This document shows, in pieces, positions 14,927 through 16,869 of a DNA stretch of 16,869 nucleotides. Location: the NCBI GenBank assembly GCA_030590275.1, contig JAUUYV010000001.1, forward strand, positions 1-16,869. Reading direction: 5' to 3'. A program made the translations under genes and the position numbers. The notes under the pieces were generated by a model. It was given only the letters and a program-made list of their open reading frames with translations. It searched no databases and was not told the DNA's origin. Numbering within the stretch: the first letter of the stretch is position 1; the number at the start of each line of letters is the position of its first letter. Source of the DNA: Porticoccaceae bacterium (GTDB taxonomy: Bacteria > Pseudomonadota > Gammaproteobacteria > Pseudomonadales > Porticoccaceae).

Positions 14927-15373
14927 ATGAAAAACAAAGTATTTTATATGGCAGCGCTTCTTCTCTGCTTCGGCTACATTTCTCACTCTGGCGCTGAGGG
15001 CTCTAGTCTTAACACTGAAGAGATGAGTGCAGATGCTAAAAAGTTTGTTGGCGTATGGACTGGGGCATTCCTCCATCAAGATAAAACCAGAAGAGACGCA
15101 TGGACACAAACCAGAAAACTAGACGGTACGTTTAAATTAGTCCATGAAACCTATCACTATAAGGTTCTATCCAGTACGGAGATTAATGAAGGAACCTGGT
15201 GGGTAAAAGAAGGCTATTTTTATGAAAAACAACATGGCGTGCATGACAACCCTGACAAATACCTTTATGAATTTATTGGAGAAAATAAAGTTAAATTTAC
15301 TGAAATTACAACTGATGATAAAACGTCGGAGGATATTGAGGGTTATTCGTTTATTGATACCCGCACGGATTAA
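14927..15373 (+). CDS. Secreted protein of unknown function, lipocalin-like
   Basis: A 148-residue protein with a clear Sec signal peptide. Residues 1-23 have a Lys-containing start and a hydrophobic core (VFYMAALLLCFGYI), with likely cleavage after SGA (21-23). Cys14 is inside the core and does not form a lipobox. The mature part of about 125 residues is mostly beta and aromatic: FVGVWTGAF, LDGTFKLVHETYHY, EGTWWVKEGYFYEK, KYLYEFIGENKVKFTEI and a closing DIEGYSFIDTR. The WTG..W...LDGTF and GTWWV spacing resembles small extracytoplasmic lipocalin/DUF-type proteins, but I do not recognise a named family. AGGA lies 8 nt before the ATG. The gene is flanked by a divergent antiporter and a convergent PAS gene, so it is probably monocistronic. 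Confidence 0.7.
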   Translation: MKNKVFYMAALLLCFGYISHSGAEGSSLNTEEMSADAKKFVGVWTGAFLHQDKTRRDAWTQTRKLDGTFKLVHETYHYKVLSSTEINEGTWWVKEGYFYEKQHGVHDNPDKYLYEFIGENKVKFTEITTDDKTSEDIEGYSFIDTRTD

Positions 15374-15382
15374 CGGCTAAAC

Positions 15383-15392
15383 CTCCCGGGAG
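15383..15392. repeat. Palindrome CTCCCGGGAG in a convergent junction
   Basis: This perfect 10-bp palindrome lies 10 nt after the stop of the secreted-protein gene and 34 nt from the stop of the converging PAS gene. As RNA it cannot form a hairpin without a loop. Flanking GGCT and AGCC allow an alternative weak stem. It is a poor terminator. Confidence 0.25.
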
Positions 15393-15425
15393 CCCTCGCC
15401 TCAACACATCTGGCAAAGTTATTTG

Positions 15426-15872
15426 TTATTTGACCAACTCGGCTTCCAGCTCCTTCAAACGCTTACGGTTGCTCCGTTCTTTGCTATAACGTTCGTCAAT
15501 ATCCCGGGCGTGCGCGACCGAGCCAAGAGCCTTGCCTTCATTATCCAGGATAATTGCGAAGCTTAATTCCACATAAAATTCGGTGCCATCCGCTCGAAGA
15601 GCCCGAGTCGGTAAGGCCTGACCAACATATTTGGTAAGCGATTCGGCAATGGCACGATCAAATCCAAGCCAGTGGGCTTCTCGAAATGACTCGGGAATAA
15701 TAATATCCAGGCTGGCGCCGATTGCCGTATCTGCATCAAAGCCAAATATCCGCTCTGCCGCTGCATTCCAAAGCCGAATGATGCCAGACAGATCGGCAAA
15801 AATAATGGCGTCGGGAGCTTGATCCACTAACAAGCCGGAAATATCACTTTTACCGATTAGACCTTCACTCAT
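15426..15872 (-). CDS. Single-domain PAS sensor protein with C-terminal coil
   Basis: The 148-residue soluble protein is one PAS domain (about 12-130) plus a charged helix (ERYSKERSNRKRLKELEAELVK) likely to form a coiled coil. PAS core features are QAPDAIIFADLSGIIRLWNAAAERIFGF (18-45), IIPESFREAHWLGFDRA (58-74), ALRADGTEFYVELSFAII and the closing SVAHARDIDER. No kinase, GGDEF, EAL or DNA-binding domain is attached, so it must signal through a partner. His67 in PExxRxxH lines up with the heme-ligating histidine of FixL PAS domains, but this residue is frequent in PAS proteins and heme binding is unproven. GAGAG lies shortly before the ATG on the minus strand. It is divergent from the DUF7064-type gene at 16055. 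Confidence 0.85.
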   Translation of the reverse strand: MSEGLIGKSDISGLLVDQAPDAIIFADLSGIIRLWNAAAERIFGFDADTAIGASLDIIIPESFREAHWLGFDRAIAESLTKYVGQALPTRALRADGTEFYVELSFAIILDNEGKALGSVAHARDIDERYSKERSNRKRLKELEAELVK

Positions 15873-15922
15873 ACTGCTCTCTACCTGAGATGCTAAGTCT
15901 CATCCGGCTACCTCTTCGCTTC

Positions 15923-15966
15923 GGAGCTATATCGTTTATTCAGAGGAGCTAAGTCGTTTATTCAAA
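15923..15966. repeat. 22-bp tandem repeat in the PAS/DUF7064 divergent spacer
   Basis: Two adjacent 22-bp units (15923-15944 and 15945-15966) match at 19 of 22 positions. Each begins GGAGCTA and contains TCGTTTATTCA. The period equals two helical turns. They lie 51 nt from the PAS start and 88 nt from the divergent GTG start, a location suited to regulator binding. GCTAAGTC also occurs at 15892-15899. Confidence 0.6.
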
Positions 15967-16042
15967 CTTGCCCGTAACATAGCCATCCAGCATACTCGCC
16001 CCCAACAAAACCTTGCAAACCACAGTATCTAACACCCTATCT

Positions 16043-16046
16043 GGAG
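16043..16046 (+). promoter_or_regulatory. Ribosome binding site supporting a GTG start
   Basis: GGAG ends 8 nt before the GTG at 16055. The next in-frame ATG is residue 16, and it would cut into conserved-looking sequence, so GTG is the likely start. Confidence 0.6.
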
Positions 16047-16054
16047 AAAATATC

Positions 16055-16869
16055 GTGCCAAAACATGCGTTTATTACAAAACCGGGCGACAATGTCCGAA
16101 TGGAACCCAAGGACGAGTATACCCACGAACCGGAAGCGGTTTCTAATTTTAACGAAAGCGCTTACTTTAATATTTATGACGGTGACCAGAAGATAGGTGG
16201 ATGGTTTCGCATCGGCAACCGCGTAAACGAAGGTTATGCGGAGGTTACGATCTGTCTGTATTTTCCGGACGGCACAGCCGGCTTTATGTTTCAGAAGGCA
16301 GAAATCAGCAGCAACGATGCCTTCGAAGCGGGCGGCGCACGCTTCGATATTATCGAACCTTACAAAAATATCCGGGTTGTCTATGAAGGCGACATACTGG
16401 TGATGAAAGATCCACAGGCGCTACTGAACCCGAGTAAAGCCTTTAAGGAAAACCCCAAAGTGTCTTGTTCAGTCGATTTGGACTACACCGGAATTTCACC
16501 CATTTACGGTGGCGAACATCTTAATCCGGACGGATCACAAATCGACCTCGATATGGAGCATGCTCTTGCCCGTGCGCACTTTGAACAGCATGTTAAAGCC
16601 AAAGGAACGATTAAGGTGGGCGATGAGGTATGGACTCTTTCCGGTTATGGTTTGCGCGATCACTCCTGGGGCCCACGTTATTGGCAAAATATCCACTGGT
16701 ATCGCTGGCTGCCAATCAGCTTTGACGAAACCTTCGGTGCCATGCTCATGACCACCGGCACTGCCGAAGGCGAATTGGAAAGCGGCGGTATGATTTTGAA
16801 CAACGGTGAGTATGAGCTAATTACCGAGTGCACTATCGAGTCCGACTGGGATGATGACTTCAATCAGAC
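16055..16869 (+). CDS. DUF7064/DUF7065-type protein, 3' truncated by window edge
   Basis: An uninterrupted frame runs from GTG 16055 to the window end, giving 271 codons plus two bases. The product is Trp/Tyr/Asp-rich and mostly beta, with no signal peptide. It shares landmarks with the protein at 3629-4555: THEPEAVSNFNESAYFNIY (23-41) parallels the FHEP...NYFGFYV segment, and LRDHSWGPRYWQN (200-212) matches its DHSWG block. The first segment also contains GGWFRIGNRVNEGYAEVTICLYFPDG, typical of the N-terminal beta-barrel half. Full-length members run longer than the part seen, so some of the C-terminal half is missing. The family is lipocalin-like and binds or converts hydrophobic compounds, but the substrate is unknown. 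It is divergent from the PAS gene and may be regulated through the 22-bp repeats. Confidence 0.8.
   Translation, partial: MPKHAFITKPGDNVRMEPKDEYTHEPEAVSNFNESAYFNIYDGDQKIGGWFRIGNRVNEGYAEVTICLYFPDGTAGFMFQKAEISSNDAFEAGGARFDIIEPYKNIRVVYEGDILVMKDPQALLNPSKAFKENPKVSCSVDLDYTGISPIYGGEHLNPDGSQIDLDMEHALARAHFEQHVKAKGTIKVGDEVWTLSGYGLRDHSWGPRYWQNIHWYRWLPISFDETFGAMLMTTGTAEGELESGGMILNNGEYELITECTIESDWDDDFNQ

Overview
The window looks like chromosomal DNA of a marine-type gammaproteobacterium. The reasons are the tesA/ybbA/ybbP-type cluster in its usual divergent arrangement, a thioredoxin-type cysH, roughly balanced base composition in the genes with AT-rich spacers, and a lipid-catabolism gene set of the kind common in Cellvibrionales-like bacteria (Spongiibacteraceae or Halieaceae). 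That placement is inference. I saw no rRNA, tRNA, CRISPR array, insertion sequence or integrase.

Left part (1-6337). After a possible crotonase tail at the edge come an NTF2/SnoaL-like protein, a DUF1643 protein and two adjacent acyl-CoA dehydrogenases. The first dehydrogenase keeps the catalytic glutamate and the second lacks it, which fits an alpha2beta2 enzyme. Next are a DUF7064/DUF7065-type (AttH/CrtC-like) beta-barrel protein closed by a hairpin terminator, and an APH-fold phosphotransferase of the type found beside acyl-CoA dehydrogenases. A convergent Ddn-like (deazaflavin/F420 superfamily) protein follows. Together they suggest breakdown of a hydrophobic CoA-linked substrate, possibly steroid- or terpenoid-like.

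Middle part (6338-12290). A solitary PAPS reductase (cysH) lies behind a 311-base AT-rich leader with repeated GAAATAAG boxes and inverted repeats. It is followed by a classical NAD-type SDR with a perfect 14-bp palindrome upstream. The tesA-like lipase/thioesterase and the ybbA-ybbP-like ABC exporter pair come next. The tesA and ybbA start codons overlap head to head on one CATG.

Right part (12291-16869). This is a sparser, AT-rich region. It holds a small HTH-like protein, a 544-base gap with structured elements, a CPA1 Na+/H+ antiporter that appears to start with TTG, a secreted orphan protein, and a single-domain PAS protein with a FixL-like histidine. At the right edge, divergent from the PAS gene, is a GTG-started DUF7064-type gene cut by the window end. 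The spacer between these last two genes carries a 22-bp tandem repeat. The two DUF7064-type proteins, near opposite ends of the window, share a DHSWG motif and are distant homologues.
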